From Eutreptiella sp. 'Long Island Sound 2002' (lineage: Eukaryota; Euglenozoa; Euglenophyceae; Eutreptiales; Eutreptiaceae): a DNA stretch of 64,000 nucleotides. The position numbers and the translations under genes were made by a program. Below, one piece after another: positions 11,010 to 23,220 of the stretch (the first letter of the stretch is position 1; each line of letters begins with the position of its first letter). The notes beneath the pieces were generated by a model, which saw only the letters and a program-made list of their open reading frames with translations, was not told the origin of the DNA and ran no database searches. The stretch lies in assembly GCA_964036045.1 (NCBI GenBank), contig OZ038378.1:139406765-139470764 (forward strand), read 5' to 3'.

Positions 11010-12672
11010 AGGAGTGGCGAGCGCCCACACCCAGCAACACCCAACCAACCACGCCCAAACCCAGGACCAGAAACTACGACACCCACACCAGCACCGCCAC
11101 CAACACCCAAACCAGACGACACAGCACCCTCACCAGCGGAAACACCCGGAACCAGCGGAGACACCGTCGGCAACAACAGCAACCTGAGCACCCAGCACAA
11201 CACCTAAGACACCCTCACCAACATAAAACCAACACAAGAAGCCACCCAACACTGACCAACGACCGCACCCGCGCCACCCACGGACCCGCACCCAGAACCA
11301 CTGCCACCAGCATCCACACCATCGGAAACATCGACACCACCAACAATCAAGCCAGCACAACACCCTCACCAACACCATCACCGCCGGCACCATGGCCTAC
11401 AAAACCTACGCACACCAACACCGGATACAGCACCCACATCACCCAAGCCAACGGCATCAAACACACCATCGCCAGCATCACCCCACCATCAGCGTCGCCA
11501 CCAGCAACCTCCGCCACCAGAGGAAACCAAAACCAACACAACCGGTGAACCAACAAACCACCAAGTCCGGCCAGAGGAGGCGAGGGCACACGCCCAGAAC
11601 CATCAACAACAACACCCTCGCCACCAAAGCAACCACAGGGCGCCATCCACCACGCAGTCACCAGCGGCACCCACACCACCGGCGCCACCAACACCTCCCT
11701 CACCCACCACACCACCCGGGGCATCGCCTGCACCACCCTCACCAACAGCATCACCAGCAGCCCACACCACCTACTGCACACCCTCCCAGACGGAGCCACA
11801 GGAACCAGCCAGCGCCCACCCCTGAACACAGGCCACTGACCACACACACACAGACCCACACCAACCACCAGCAGCATCAGCAACATCAGAGATGCCGTAA
11901 ACCATAGCAACGCGCGCAACGACCTCAGCACTGGCATCACCGACACTGCCACCGACAGTGCGACCTCAGCAACAACAACCCAGAGCGTCAACGACAGCCA
12001 CCACGGCGACACCACCCGGTACAACACCATCGACATCAACGACACCAAGGGGGCCAACAAGCCGGCCAGCGACGCCCATTAGAACCTCCGCCAGGAGTGG
12101 CGAGGTCCCACCTCCACCGTCAGAACACCACCGTCCACCAGGGCACCACCTACAGCGCCCTCGCCTTCGACATCACCCACAGCTCCGCCGGCGGCGCCCT
12201 CACCAACACAGTCACCAGCACCACCGACAGCGGCAACACAGCGACACCGCCAACCACCCACATTACCAACCTCCCCAACACCAGAAACAACCGGCACCAC
12301 CCCACCAGGACCACAAACGGACCAACCACCAGCCACGAATGGCACGCCCGGAACCGCCAACCACCCAAACGCAGGCCGCGCCCAGCACCAACACCAACAA
12401 CACCCACGCCATCAGACCACCACGGGACGCGCCAACCACCAAGTATCACCTATGACTCCCTCACTGTCGGCAACACCAGTGCCGCCGACACCCACGGCAC
12501 TATCCACACCACCACCAGCCCCACCAACGACGGGCCAAGGTGCCGTCACCTACAACACCCCTACCACCACCACCACGATCCGGGCACCGAGTAACACCTA
12601 GGGCACCCCCACCATCGGCGTCACCAAAGGCACCAGCAGGGCTGGCGAACAAACGCCACCAAGCCCTCAGCC
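11010..12672. repeat. Long repeat X, first copy (about 1.66 kb)
   Basis: Starts at AGGAGTGGCGAGCGCCCACACC and matches 15743 to about 17400 with substitutions and small indels. For example, the block around 'cagaggaaaccaaa' lies at 11519 and 16271. ACC codons dominate. Short in-frame stretches read as Thr/Ser/Gly-rich repeats such as 'TNTGYSTHITQANGIKHTI', which resemble degenerate beta-solenoid or adhesin-like repeats, but stops and frameshifts break every frame. Confidence 0.75.
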
Positions 12673-14206
12673 AGGAGTGGCAAGCGCCCACACCCAGCAA
12701 CACCCAACCAACCACGCCCAAACCCAGGACCAGTAACTGCAACACCCACACCTGCACCGCCACCAACACCCAAACCGAACGCCACAACACCCTCACCAGC
12801 GGAAACACCCGGAACCAACGGAGACGCCGTCGGCAACACCAGCAACCCCAGCACCAGGCACGACACCTGAGACACCCTCAAAACACGAAAACATCCACGC
12901 ACCGTCCACCTTTTATTTTTACAACCACACTTCATGGTTCCAAGGCCTCCCTTTTAAATGGTCCTCCGGAAATTTCAACATGGCGCCGTTTGCTTTCCAC
13001 GACGACTTGCGCCCTCGCCATTGCCACGCTAGCCCCGACCCGCAGCCAATGGATGTTATCTCTTTCGTCTCACACTGCGGAACGTGCGAACACCTGGTGC
13101 AAACCTACATTCAGTGCTGGCGCCCCCCCTTCACCACGGTGGTGTCCCAATGGTGGTCCGCGACCACACACGTTGAGAAGAGGCGCAATTTCGTCCGGGG
13201 GCTTGTCCCCATGTCCCTGTACACCAAACTCACAACCCCCCCCTCCGGCCGAAGAAAACCAGCACACTGTCATGACTTAAAACTCGCCCTGAAAGCTCGT
13301 GTTCCCCTGTTCCTCAATGCCCTATACTGCACGCTGGAATGGCTAAACGACAACCCCCACCCGGCCCCGCTCACCCCCCCCACGGGCCCCAACTCAGGGG
13401 GACGCCCCTGGTCGCCTTACAGCACGTCACAAACCGCCCTACAGCGCCCCCCCCCCCGCCCACCACACACACACACACAAGCCTCCAAAGCGCCCCCGTC
13501 CCCCATCCCCTGCGGCACAAGCCAAAGCTCGGAAACACGCCTGCCAGCCCCCAAGAGCTGTCTGGCCTCTTTCGCTGAAACGCAATACCGCAAGCCAACC
13601 TCAGCCAAAGCCCCCGCCCCCCAAACGGCCGCTCTCAGTCCGGGACATGTTCAACCTCCCCCCCCACCTCGGCCAGCACCCCCCCTCGCCGCCTCCGCCC
13701 CTGTTTCCGCCCCTTCTCCCCGCAAAACATAGTACTTCGCACCAGCCCCCCCCTCCCCCGTGAGCACAAAACTCACAATCGTCCTCATCTTCGTCCAACG
13801 TGTCATCTGTTTGAAAAAGCCACACTTACACGTTTCTCTCACGCCAGCCCTCAACAGCCCTAACACGGCGCAACCAATCAGTACTACCACACTGGCACTC
13901 ACCAGTCACTTCTGCAAATGAATATCTCCCCCGAGCCGCCCCCCGTGCTCAAGCCGTCATGCTCTAACCCCCAAACTGCAACAGTACAGCCTTCGGGAAT
14001 CAGGCAGAGACCCCGGCTCTGCGGTTGTCTATAACGGGGCTGCCAGGTCTCATTGAGATAAGGCAGAGGAGGACAGCAACTTGCAGCGGTACTCAGCCCG
14101 CGATTGAACTTTGTTTTGGGCTCCCCCCCCTCCCTGAAAACGTTTGGCGCGCAAGAGCCTTTCTCCCCGGCCTGGCCAGCGACAAAAGGCGCTGTTCAGT
14201 GCAAAA
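12673..14206. repeat. Tandem unit A (1534 bp): X prefix plus 1.33-kb cassette
   Basis: Begins with the same roughly 205-bp prefix as repeat X, then departs from X at 12881 into a cassette ending 'ttcagtgcaaaa' at 14206. The next unit follows directly at 14207. The cassette is AT-richer than its surroundings at its start (TATA-like 'cttttatttttac' near 12910) and carries the ORF at 12980. Confidence 0.9.
12980..13732 (+). CDS. Cassette ORF, copy 1 (250 aa, unknown)
   Basis: ATG at 12980 lies about 70 bp after a TATA-like AT-rich patch. The first ~125 residues are of ordinary composition ('MAPFAFHDDLRPRHCHA', 'CEHLVQTYIQCWRPPF', 'FVRGLVPMSLYTKL', 'ALYCTLEWLNDNP'), with several Cys/His that could bind metal. 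The rest is Pro/Ala-rich and probably disordered. The duplicate at 14514 keeps the frame for the conserved half, and many differences are conservative or silent, which hints at coding. No family recognised. Of everything in the left 10 kb, this and its twin are the most gene-like. Confidence 0.45.
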   Translation: MAPFAFHDDLRPRHCHASPDPQPMDVISFVSHCGTCEHLVQTYIQCWRPPFTTVVSQWWSATTHVEKRRNFVRGLVPMSLYTKLTTPPSGRRKPAHCHDLKLALKARVPLFLNALYCTLEWLNDNPHPAPLTPPTGPNSGGRPWSPYSTSQTALQRPPPRPPHTHTQASKAPPSPIPCGTSQSSETRLPAPKSCLASFAETQYRKPTSAKAPAPQTAALSPGHVQPPPPPRPAPPLAASAPVSAPSPRKT

Positions 14207-15742
14207 AGGAGTGGCGAGCGCCCACACCCAGCAACACCCAACCAACCACGCCCAAACCCAGGACCAGTAACTGCAACACCCACACCTGCACCGCCACCAA
14301 CACCCAAACCGAACGCCACAACACCCTCACCAGCGGAAACACCCGGAACCAACGGAGACGCTGTCGGCAACACCAGCAACCCCAGCACCCAGCACGACAC
14401 CTGAGACACCCTCAAAACACGAAAACATCCACGCACCGTCCACCTTTTATTTTTACAACCACACTTCATGGTTCCAAGGCCTCCCTTTTAAATGCTCCTC
14501 CGGAAATTTCAACATGGCGCCGTTTGCTTTCCACGACGACTTGCGCCCTCGCCATTGCCACGCTTGCCCCCACCCGCAGCCAATGGATGTTATCTCTTTC
14601 GTCTCACAATGCCGAACGTGCGAACACCTGGTGCAAACCTACATTCAGTGCTGGCGCCCCCCCTTCACCACGGTGGTGTCCCGATGGTGGTCCGCGAGCA
14701 CACACGTTGAGGAGAGGCGCAATTTCGTCCGGGGGCTTGTCCCCATGTCCCTGTACACCAAACTCACAACCCCCCCCTCCGGCCGAAGAAAACCAGCACA
14801 CTGTCATGACTTAAAACTCGCCCTGAAAGCTCGTGTTCCCCTGTTCCTCAATCCCCCATACTGCACGCTGGAATGGCTAAGCGACAACCCCCACCCGGCC
14901 CCGCTCACCCCCCCCACGGGCCCCAACTCATGGGGACGCCCCTGGTCGCCTTACAGCACGTCACAAACCGCCCTACAGCGCCCCCCCCCCCCCGCCCACC
15001 ACACACACACACACAAGCCTCCAAAGCGCCCCCGTCCCCCATCCCCTGCGGCACACGCCAAAGCTCGGAAACACGCCCGCCAGCCCCCAAGAGCTGTCTG
15101 GCCTCTATCGCTGAAACGCAATACCGCAAGCCAACCTCAGCCAGAGCCCCCGCCCCCCAAACGGCCGCTCACAATCCGGGACATGTTCAACCTCCCCCCC
15201 CACCTCGGCCAGCACCCCCCCTCGCCGCCTCCGCCCCTGTTTCCGCCCCTTCTCCCCGCAAAACAAGGTACTTCGCACCAGCCCCCCCCTCCCCCGTGAG
15301 CACAAAACTCACAATCGTCCTCATCTTCCTCCAACGTGTCATCTGTTTGAAAAAGCCACACTTACACGTTTCTCTCAGGCCAGCCCTCAACAGCCCTAAC
15401 ACGGCGCAACCAATCAGTACTACCACACTGGCACTCACCAGTCACTTCTGCAAATGAATCTCTCCCCCGAGCCGCCCCCCGTGCTCAAGCCGTCATGCTC
15501 TAACCCCCAAACTGCAACAGTACAGCCTTCGGGAATCAGGCAGAGACCCCGGCTCTGCGGTTGTCTATAACGGGGCTGCCAGGTCTCATTGAGATAAGGC
15601 AGAGGAGGACAGCAACGTGCAGCGGTACTCAGCCCGCGATTGAACTTGGTTTTGGGCTCCCGCCCCTCCCTGAAAACGTTTGGCGCGCAAGAGCCTTTCT
15701 CCCCGGCCTGGCCAGCGACAAAAGGCGCTGTTCAGTGCAAAA
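14207..15742. repeat. Tandem unit B (1536 bp)
   Basis: A second copy of unit A, very similar throughout, with its cassette at 14415-15742. Ends with the same 'gtgcaaaa' before another AGGAGTGGCGAG prefix at 15743. Confidence 0.92.
14514..15299 (+). CDS. Cassette ORF, copy 2 (261 aa, unknown)
   Basis: Twin of the ORF at 12980, with an identical N-terminus for its first 16 residues and the same Cys/His-containing N-terminal half. The Pro-rich C-terminal half differs, because a change in the length of the C-run near 14990 shifts its frame. Conservation of the first ~125 residues against divergence of the tail suggests that only the N-terminal part was ever constrained. Function unknown. Confidence 0.4.
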   Translation: MAPFAFHDDLRPRHCHACPHPQPMDVISFVSQCRTCEHLVQTYIQCWRPPFTTVVSRWWSASTHVEERRNFVRGLVPMSLYTKLTTPPSGRRKPAHCHDLKLALKARVPLFLNPPYCTLEWLSDNPHPAPLTPPTGPNSWGRPWSPYSTSQTALQRPPPPAHHTHTHKPPKRPRPPSPAAHAKARKHARQPPRAVWPLSLKRNTASQPQPEPPPPKRPLTIRDMFNLPPHLGQHPPSPPPPLFPPLLPAKQGTSHQPPPPP

Positions 15743-17400
15743 AGGAGTGGCGAGCGCCCACACCCAGCAACACCCAACCAACCACGCCCAAACCCAGGAC
15801 CAGTAACTGCGACACCCACACCTGCAACGCCAGCAACACCCAAACCGAACGCCACAACACCCTCACGAGCGGAGACACCCGGAACCAACGGAGACGCCGT
15901 CGGCAACACCAGTAACCCCAGCACCCAGCACAACACCTGAGACACCCTCGCCAACATCGAACCAACACAAGAAATTACCCAACGATAATGTTACACCAAA
16001 GGCGTTACAACCGCGCCACCCACCGACCCCCACCCAGAACCACCACCAACAGCATCCACACCATCGGAAACACCAACACCACCAACAATCAAGCCAACAC
16101 AACACCCTCACCATCACCATCACCGGCGGCACCGCCGTCCTCACCATCGCCTACGATACCTACACACGCCAACACCGGATACAACGCCTACATCATCCAA
16201 GCCAACGGCATCAAACACACCATCGCCAGCATCACCCCAGCATCAGCCTCGCCACCGGCAACCTCCGCCACCAGAGGAAACCAAAGCCACCACAACCGGT
16301 GAACCAGCAAACCACCAAGCCCCGGCCAGAGGAGGCGAAGACACACGCCCAGAACCATCAACAACAACACCCTCGCCACCAAAGCAACCACAGGGCGCCA
16401 TCCACCACGCAGTCACCAGCGGCACCCACACCACCGGCGGCACCACCCTCACCAACAGCATCACCAGCAGCCCACACCACCTACTGCACATCCTCCCAGA
16501 CAGAGCCACAGGAACCAGCCAACGCCCACCCCCGAACACAGGCCACTGACAACCCACACACAGACCCACACCAACCACCAGCAGCATCAACAACATCAGA
16601 GACGCCGTAAACCCTAGCAACGCCCGCAACGACCTCACCACCGGCATGCCCGACAGCACCAGCGACAGTGCGACCTCACCAACAGCAACCCGGAGCGTCA
16701 ACGACAGCCACCACGGCGACACCATATGGTAGGACACCATTGGCATTAACGACACCAAGGGTGCCAGGGCCAACACACCGGCCAGCAACGCCCATGGGAA
16801 CCTCCGCCAGGAGTGGCGAGGTCCCGCCCCCACCGTCAGAACACCACCATCCACCAGGGCATCACCTACAATGCTCTACAACGCCAAAAATCACAGCTCC
16901 CCCGGCGGCCAGCTCACCAACACCATCACCAGCACCACCGACAGCGGCAACACGGCGACACCGCCACCCACCCATAGCATCGACACCCTCGACCACAACC
17001 GATGCAACACCTGTCACTACAGACCCAAGGACAGCCGAAGGAAAGAACCCAACACCAGAGACAACCGGCACCACCAGGACCACAAGCCGGCAAAACACCA
17101 GCCACGAGTGGCACGCCCGGAACCGCCGACCACCCAAACGCAGGCAGCGCCCAGCACCAACAGCAACAACACCCACGCCATCCGACCACCACGAGACACG
17201 CCAACCACCACCGTGACACCCTCACTGTCGGCAACACCAACGCTGTCAACACCCACGGCAATATCTACACCACAACCAACCCCACCAACAACGTGCCGAG
17301 GTGCCGTCACCTACAACACCCGTACCACCACCACCAGGACCCCGGCACAGAGTAACACCTAGGGCGCCCCCAGCGACGGCATCACCAAGGACGCCAGCAC
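15743..17400. repeat. Long repeat X, second copy
   Basis: Matches 11010 to about 12660 without the cassette. It has the same hairpin motif near 16806 and degenerate forms near 17101, and the same ACC-rich Thr-coding segments (for example 'TLTVGNTNAVNTHGNIYTT' near 17215). Local indels change frames between the copies, so neither is an intact gene. Confidence 0.75.
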
Positions 17401-19332
17401 GGCTGGCAAACAAATGCCACCAGCGCCACCCACCGGGCCCCCAGCCAAGGGTAGAAACAGCAACAGCACACACCATTAAGCCCACCGCATTGACATCACC
17501 CGGAGCATCGTCAACATCAACCAGGGGTCCCCACAACCCAAGCAGCACAAAAAACCGCAGCAACACCACCACATCCACCACCCTCACCACCAGCGACACC
17601 AGCGGCACCCTCTGCCAGGAATGGCGAGGAGAAAACCCAACAATGCGGAGCCACCCAGCGTCCCCGGCACCCTCACCATCGGAGCGCCACCACCGGCATC
17701 AACCCCCAACGCACGACCGTCACCGTCACCAACGCCACCGACCCCTGACACAACAACCACACAGCCCGCACAAACGGCACCAGCCGAACAGTCACTGACA
17801 CCACTTGCACCACCCTCACCAGCGACAAAGCCCGGTTAACCACCTACGACCACGAACCGCAGGCACTAACAACCAGAGCATCGCCGACAACACTCCCGTC
17901 CAACAACCGCACCGCCGTCAAGAACACCACCGAAAGCAGCACCGTCGACCGAAAGCCACAACACCCTCACAGACCACCAGGATACGGGTCCCCCTTCCCA
18001 CCCCCCACCATCTGCACAACCAGCGACACCATCACCAACACCCACCAAAACACCGACGACGGCAGCCTCACCAACAACCGACACCCCGACTACCGCTGCC
18101 ACCCACCAGTCACGCCACCCAACGCTGGCGCCGGCCACCAACGCCGCACCGTAAACCACACCTACACCCAAAACCTGCAGCAGCACCAGCGGACACCTCA
18201 CCAGCGACATCACCCTCCGCCGGAAGACGATGATCAGCACCAGCAGGATAGCCCGCCCATAGCGCCCAAAACAACCCAAAGACCTTCCACATGCGGACCC
18301 ACACCCACCAGCAGCGCCTACGCCGACCCACCATCAGTGTCACCGACACCTGGAAAGACACAAACCTCGAAGAACTAACGACCACAACACTACCGCCACC
18401 GCACCCACACCGTCAGCATCACTGCCAGAACACCCAGCCGGGCCGTCAATGGCACCGCCGCCCATGGCACCACCTACACTCACCAGCGCCACCACCACCC
18501 CGCACGAGGCCAGGAACCCCTGCCATTGCCAATGGCCTCAACGAACATCGACACCACCAACACCACCACCTCCGGACGGGGACTACCCACAAACCAAGAA
18601 CAGCCCCTCCACCAACAACCAATACACCACCCGCGGCACCCCACCATCGCCAACACCAACCTCACCACCAAGGCACCTATCACACCTCCACCACTGGAGG
18701 CGACGTCGGCCACACCACCCGTCATCTACAGCACCATCGCCACCACAGCCACGTCCGGCCCACAAACGTTACGCCCCAACGGCCAGAAACAACACCCTCA
18801 CCATCGACACCACTGGCAACACCACATACGCCCCATACGTCACCCTCGCCATGCTCACCAACCATCACCCTCGCCATCAGTGTCCACGACATCAGAGGCA
18901 CCAACACCACCGGCGACGACGACAGCAACAACAGCTGACCCACCAACTAACCACCATCAAGTAGCCCAGCACCAACCCCATCTACGCTAACGCCCATACC
19001 ACCCTCGCCAACAACACCGCCAGTGGCACAATCATCCGCTCCGGCACCCACACCACCCTCACCACAAACATCACCACCGGCCCCCAAGGGTCAGGGCTGG
19101 CGGGGAACGGAACGGCAGAGCGAGCACAACACCACCCGCACGCGTCACCCACCCTATCGTACACCGCTCCGCAACAGGCCCCCCCGCTTCCCCGGACAGG
19201 ACGTGCGGTGCAGCCCACTGCTGGGACGACGACTACGACGTCCGCCCGGCCATCCGACACCTACTGGCATCCACGGCCCCGCGACCACAAGCCCACCAGC
19301 AACCCACGGAACCTCAGGAGCCCGACCACCCC
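17401..19332. other. ACC/CCA-rich low-complexity DNA
   Basis: More of the same degenerate Thr/Pro/His-coding DNA, without a clear long-range copy in the window. ORFs overlap in all plus frames and none is preferred. It contains a variant of the hairpin motif at 17614 and another near 19101. No gene is supported. Confidence 0.55.
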
Positions 19333-22300
19333 ATGCCACCACGCTCCATATCTGCCGTGTCCACCGCAGACCCGAACGCGAAACACCAGCAAGAGGAGCC
19401 CAACCCCGACCGCGCTGCCACGCCCGCACCGCCCCCCCCCCGAAAAGACATCTACGCCACACTGCCCAGCACCCTAGCCCCCATGGACGCCGAGCAGTAC
19501 TACCAGTCCATCCAACGAGACCTCCCTGAGGACCACGCGACCCTCCAGGGGTGGAAGGAGGAGAAAAGGAAAGAAAACGAGTGGGGCACAGAGGAAGAAC
19601 TTCTCTGGGAAGACACGTGGAAAGGCACCAAGGACGCCTTCCTGGAAGCAGCATCCGAAACCCACCCCCGCCCGCCCGGGGACACTAGGCACGGCCTCCA
19701 CGCCCTCCTAGCGTTCCACAGCTGGAAACACCGCCACACCATCACCCTCCACCCCCTCGACCACAATCCACACCGATGGACACCTGAAGACGACGCAACC
19801 GCGGCTATCACCGTACAGCAAAGCCCCGACAACCCGGAGGAATACCACATCACCTGGAACGATCCGGCACCCCACCCCCCCGCCTCCCCCACCCTCCCGG
19901 ATGTCTTCGCCACCATCAGCGCAGAAATGCAGGAGGCGAAAGCCCCACAACAACTGGACGAGGAGATGCCCCAGGCACCATCACCACCAACCACACAAGA
20001 AAAACCCCGCACAGAGCCCCTCACCCGCCCCATCACCACAATGGAGCCCCCCCCACAACACCGCACCACCCCGGACCGCAACGGGTTTCGCGACCTGCCA
20101 CGGGACTGGGCCGTCCACAAGGGCACACTTTGATGGGACAAAATCACACCGGGGCTCCAGGCCATCCGCCTCCACTGGATCACCGAGCCCACCACCACTT
20201 AGGCACTACCGACGGGCCGCCACCACCTCCTCCTTACAATCCAAGGCGATGCCACAATCACACCAACAGAGGGAGACCCCGTAACAGCAGCCCCCGCCCA
20301 CGCCGTCCACATACCCCCGCAAGCATCGTCGACACCTATGGCGGTACATCCAGGCCCCACCCCATGGCAACCCATCGTCATCACCTACCCCACCCCCAAC
20401 GACCACACACACACCTGGCAGCAACGGTGGGAGGTGATCCGGGGGGACCTCCTCCAAGAACACCTAGGGCTCACGCGCACCCACCATACCCTACACCCGA
20501 TACGAGGAGTAGGCCAAGCACCACACGGCATACACACCCCGGGATTATGGGCGTACGCCACACCAAAAAACCCACAAGCAGCGGACGACATCAAGACCGC
20601 CCTATCCATCCAGCAAGCCCAGACCCAAACCCCGCACCGCAATACCCAACAAGGTTACACCATTTGGTGGGCATACCAAGACCACGACACCCTCACCCCC
20701 CAACCAGGCCCCCCCCCTCTCGACACCAACACAACCGCCCTCCTCCAAGCTGCAGCAGCGGCAGCCACACAGGTAGGGGCCCCTGAAACCTGGGGCCCAC
20801 AATACCTGGTCGAAACCAAAGTGGCGCCCCACGCGAAGGCCCAAGAAAAGCCCCCAACACCGAAGCCGCTCCACCCCCCACTCAAGCTGGACATGACGGA
20901 ACACACCCCCAAAAACAAACGGGCGACCCACTACATCATCCCCCACACCACCACCCGCAAGAACAACACCGCCAAGATCACCGTCACCCGCCACCTCCCC
21001 CACACCACACAGGTGTATGAGCTGACGGCCCCCAACGTCCTCGTCACCCGCTGCCCACACGACGAGCGATACACCATACAGGCGGAAGGGGCTGCCGCGG
21101 CCCCCCTGTACACATGGGCAACACGGGGGGACCTCCCACACCCCACCCTCCACCACGCCCCCTCCTGGCCCACCCCCTTCCACACAGCAGACCGCCCCAA
21201 CAAGAAGCCCAAACACACAGGTATGCACACCCCCGCCCAGGAGGCCCAGCACCGACACGATGCGAGGCGCAAGGCCCGCACCCTCCAGGACGATCACACC
21301 ATCCCCCGCATCAGCACCCCCCCCGCCAGAGTGTCAGATGCCACTCACAACCGCAAGATCAAAGGCATCACCACGGACTGCCTGAACCCAGCGGCGTCGC
21401 GGGCCGACGCCGTGTGGATCAGCGAAGGGCGCTCCCACACACCGGCGGTGGCGCGCCTCCACAACATCCAACCCCACAAACTCCAGCGCGCCGTCGGACC
21501 CTTCGCCATACACGTCACCCCGTACGGCATCAACCACCCCCGGTGTGAGCACCATGACCCGCCCTGCTCCACCCCATGCACCTCGCCCCTGCGCCAACGG
21601 CTGCCGGCCCCCACCATCACGGGCAAAATTTACCTGGGCACCGTACCGGGAGATTTGGGCATATACATTCTGCCCAACAGGTCCAGGGAACACGCCATCC
21701 CCCTCCACGGTGTAGAATCCCTCGCCCTGGGACCGCCCCCACCAAAGGACCAACACCAGCACATCCCGGGAAACAAACGGACGCAGGCGCCAGACGGGGG
21801 AAAAAAGGCCCACCAACGCGCCCTAGGCCACATCACCGTCCACCCCTCAGGCCACCTGCCAAAGGACTTCGGCAAGGAGCGCCACATCGTCCTGGAGGGG
21901 CAAGCCCACCACATCATCACCGCCGCCCTATACACCCTCGCCGTCCACGAACGCCACTTGGAGCCCACAACCATCCCAGCTATGCCCCCACCACCGCAGG
22001 GCCCAAAAGATCCCGTCAGCCCCTTCCACATCGATCAAATTCTAAGCCGCAGGGCCACCCCACACCTCCACCCTTCCAGGATAGAACTAGCCATCGCATC
22101 GTGGGACACCCTGGACAAGCCCCCCCAACAACCCGCCATCCACATCCTCAAAGCGGACGCCCAATGGTTGGTCCTCCACTGGGCACACGGAGTCCTCATG
22201 GCGGCCCAAGCCTATACCCCGGAAATAGACTGAGAAGACCCCCCACGGGGCCGGGAGCGACTCCTCCAGGCCACCACCCTCACAGGCCGCGAAGGCGCCC

Positions 22301-23220
22301 CCTGGGAAGCCCTCCACTCAGCACTCTACTGGGCTCAAGGCTCCCCCAACGGCCCAGACACACCGGAACCCACGGAGGCCTGGGTCATGCAGGCCAAGGC
22401 CATGAGGAACTACCACCTTCACCACCCCTTCGACGACAGCCCGGCCGCACTGCCATGGCCATTCGATGCCCCGGAGACCGTGCGCAAGCTGGCCGACCTC
22501 GTGCGCAGCCACGCGAAAGCGAACATGCAAACGCCGGCAGAACCCCCACTGAGGGATCCGAGCCAGCAAGCAACGCACCCCTTCTTCAAGCCCCACGCCC
22601 CCCCAGCCCCGCTACCTCCAGTCCAATCCAAGCGAGCGAGACAAAAAAGGGGCGCACCAGCCCCCAACCAAGCCGGAAAAGCAGCGACCTCCCGACCCCC
22701 CGCACCGCACCTGACCCACCGGGCAAACCCGGACCAAGCATCCTCGTCATCCTCCCTCCCATCATTACCACCGCCCCACCCGGACCAGGCATCCTTATCA
22801 TCCTCCCTCCCGCCACCAGCACCGTCCCGGCCCGAGGCGTACCCAGGATTTGAAAAGAACGCGAAGGTCCAGCAGCCCTTCCGCAACGACCACACAGGCG
22901 ACTGGATCTGGTGTGAGGGCACGATCCAGTACCGCCTCCGCGACCCGGGGGACAACGGGGGGCCTCAGATCTGGATGGTCTGGCACCGCCAAAAGGAGCT
23001 AGACCAAGGCAGCAGCACCCCGGACAAGCCAGAAGGCCACACCCTGGAGCTCACGAGCGCTCACTCCATCCGACTCCGCACCGAAGAGAACAAGGCCCAC
23101 AGAGGCAGCAAATACACTGGGGAGCTCCCCCCGGAGTGGGGCCAAGGCCTCCCCCGGCCGCGCCTACCCAAGCGCCCACCAACTGGCAAAACGTCCCCGA
23201 GCCCCAGTCCCCCTCCCTGA
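19333..23220 (+). pseudogene. Non-LTR element ORF1-like protein, decayed
   Basis: One frame is followed for 3.9 kb with in-frame stops at 20131 (TGA), 20200 (TAG), 22231 (TGA) and 23218 (TGA). Starts at an ATG within an Ala/Pro-rich segment. The first part is acidic with 'GWKEEKRKENEWGTEEELLWEDTW' region charge. The middle (20338-22233) has a Cys/His cluster, 'RCEHHDPPCSTPC', near 21543-21585. The end (22840-23050) contains 'GDWIWCEGTIQYRL' and 'IWMVWHRQKELD', then a basic Pro-rich tail. Position upstream of the endonuclease suggests an RNA-binding ORF1, but no RRM or CCHC motif is certain. It shares its frame with the endonuclease that follows. Confidence 0.45.

Noticed and set aside
9338-12449. 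Long minus-strand ORFs (up to 452 aa) rich in Val, Cys, Trp and Gly
   Set aside because: They are antisense shadows of CCA/ACC-rich DNA. Composition is extreme and uniform, and no motif or copy-to-copy conservation of frame is visible.
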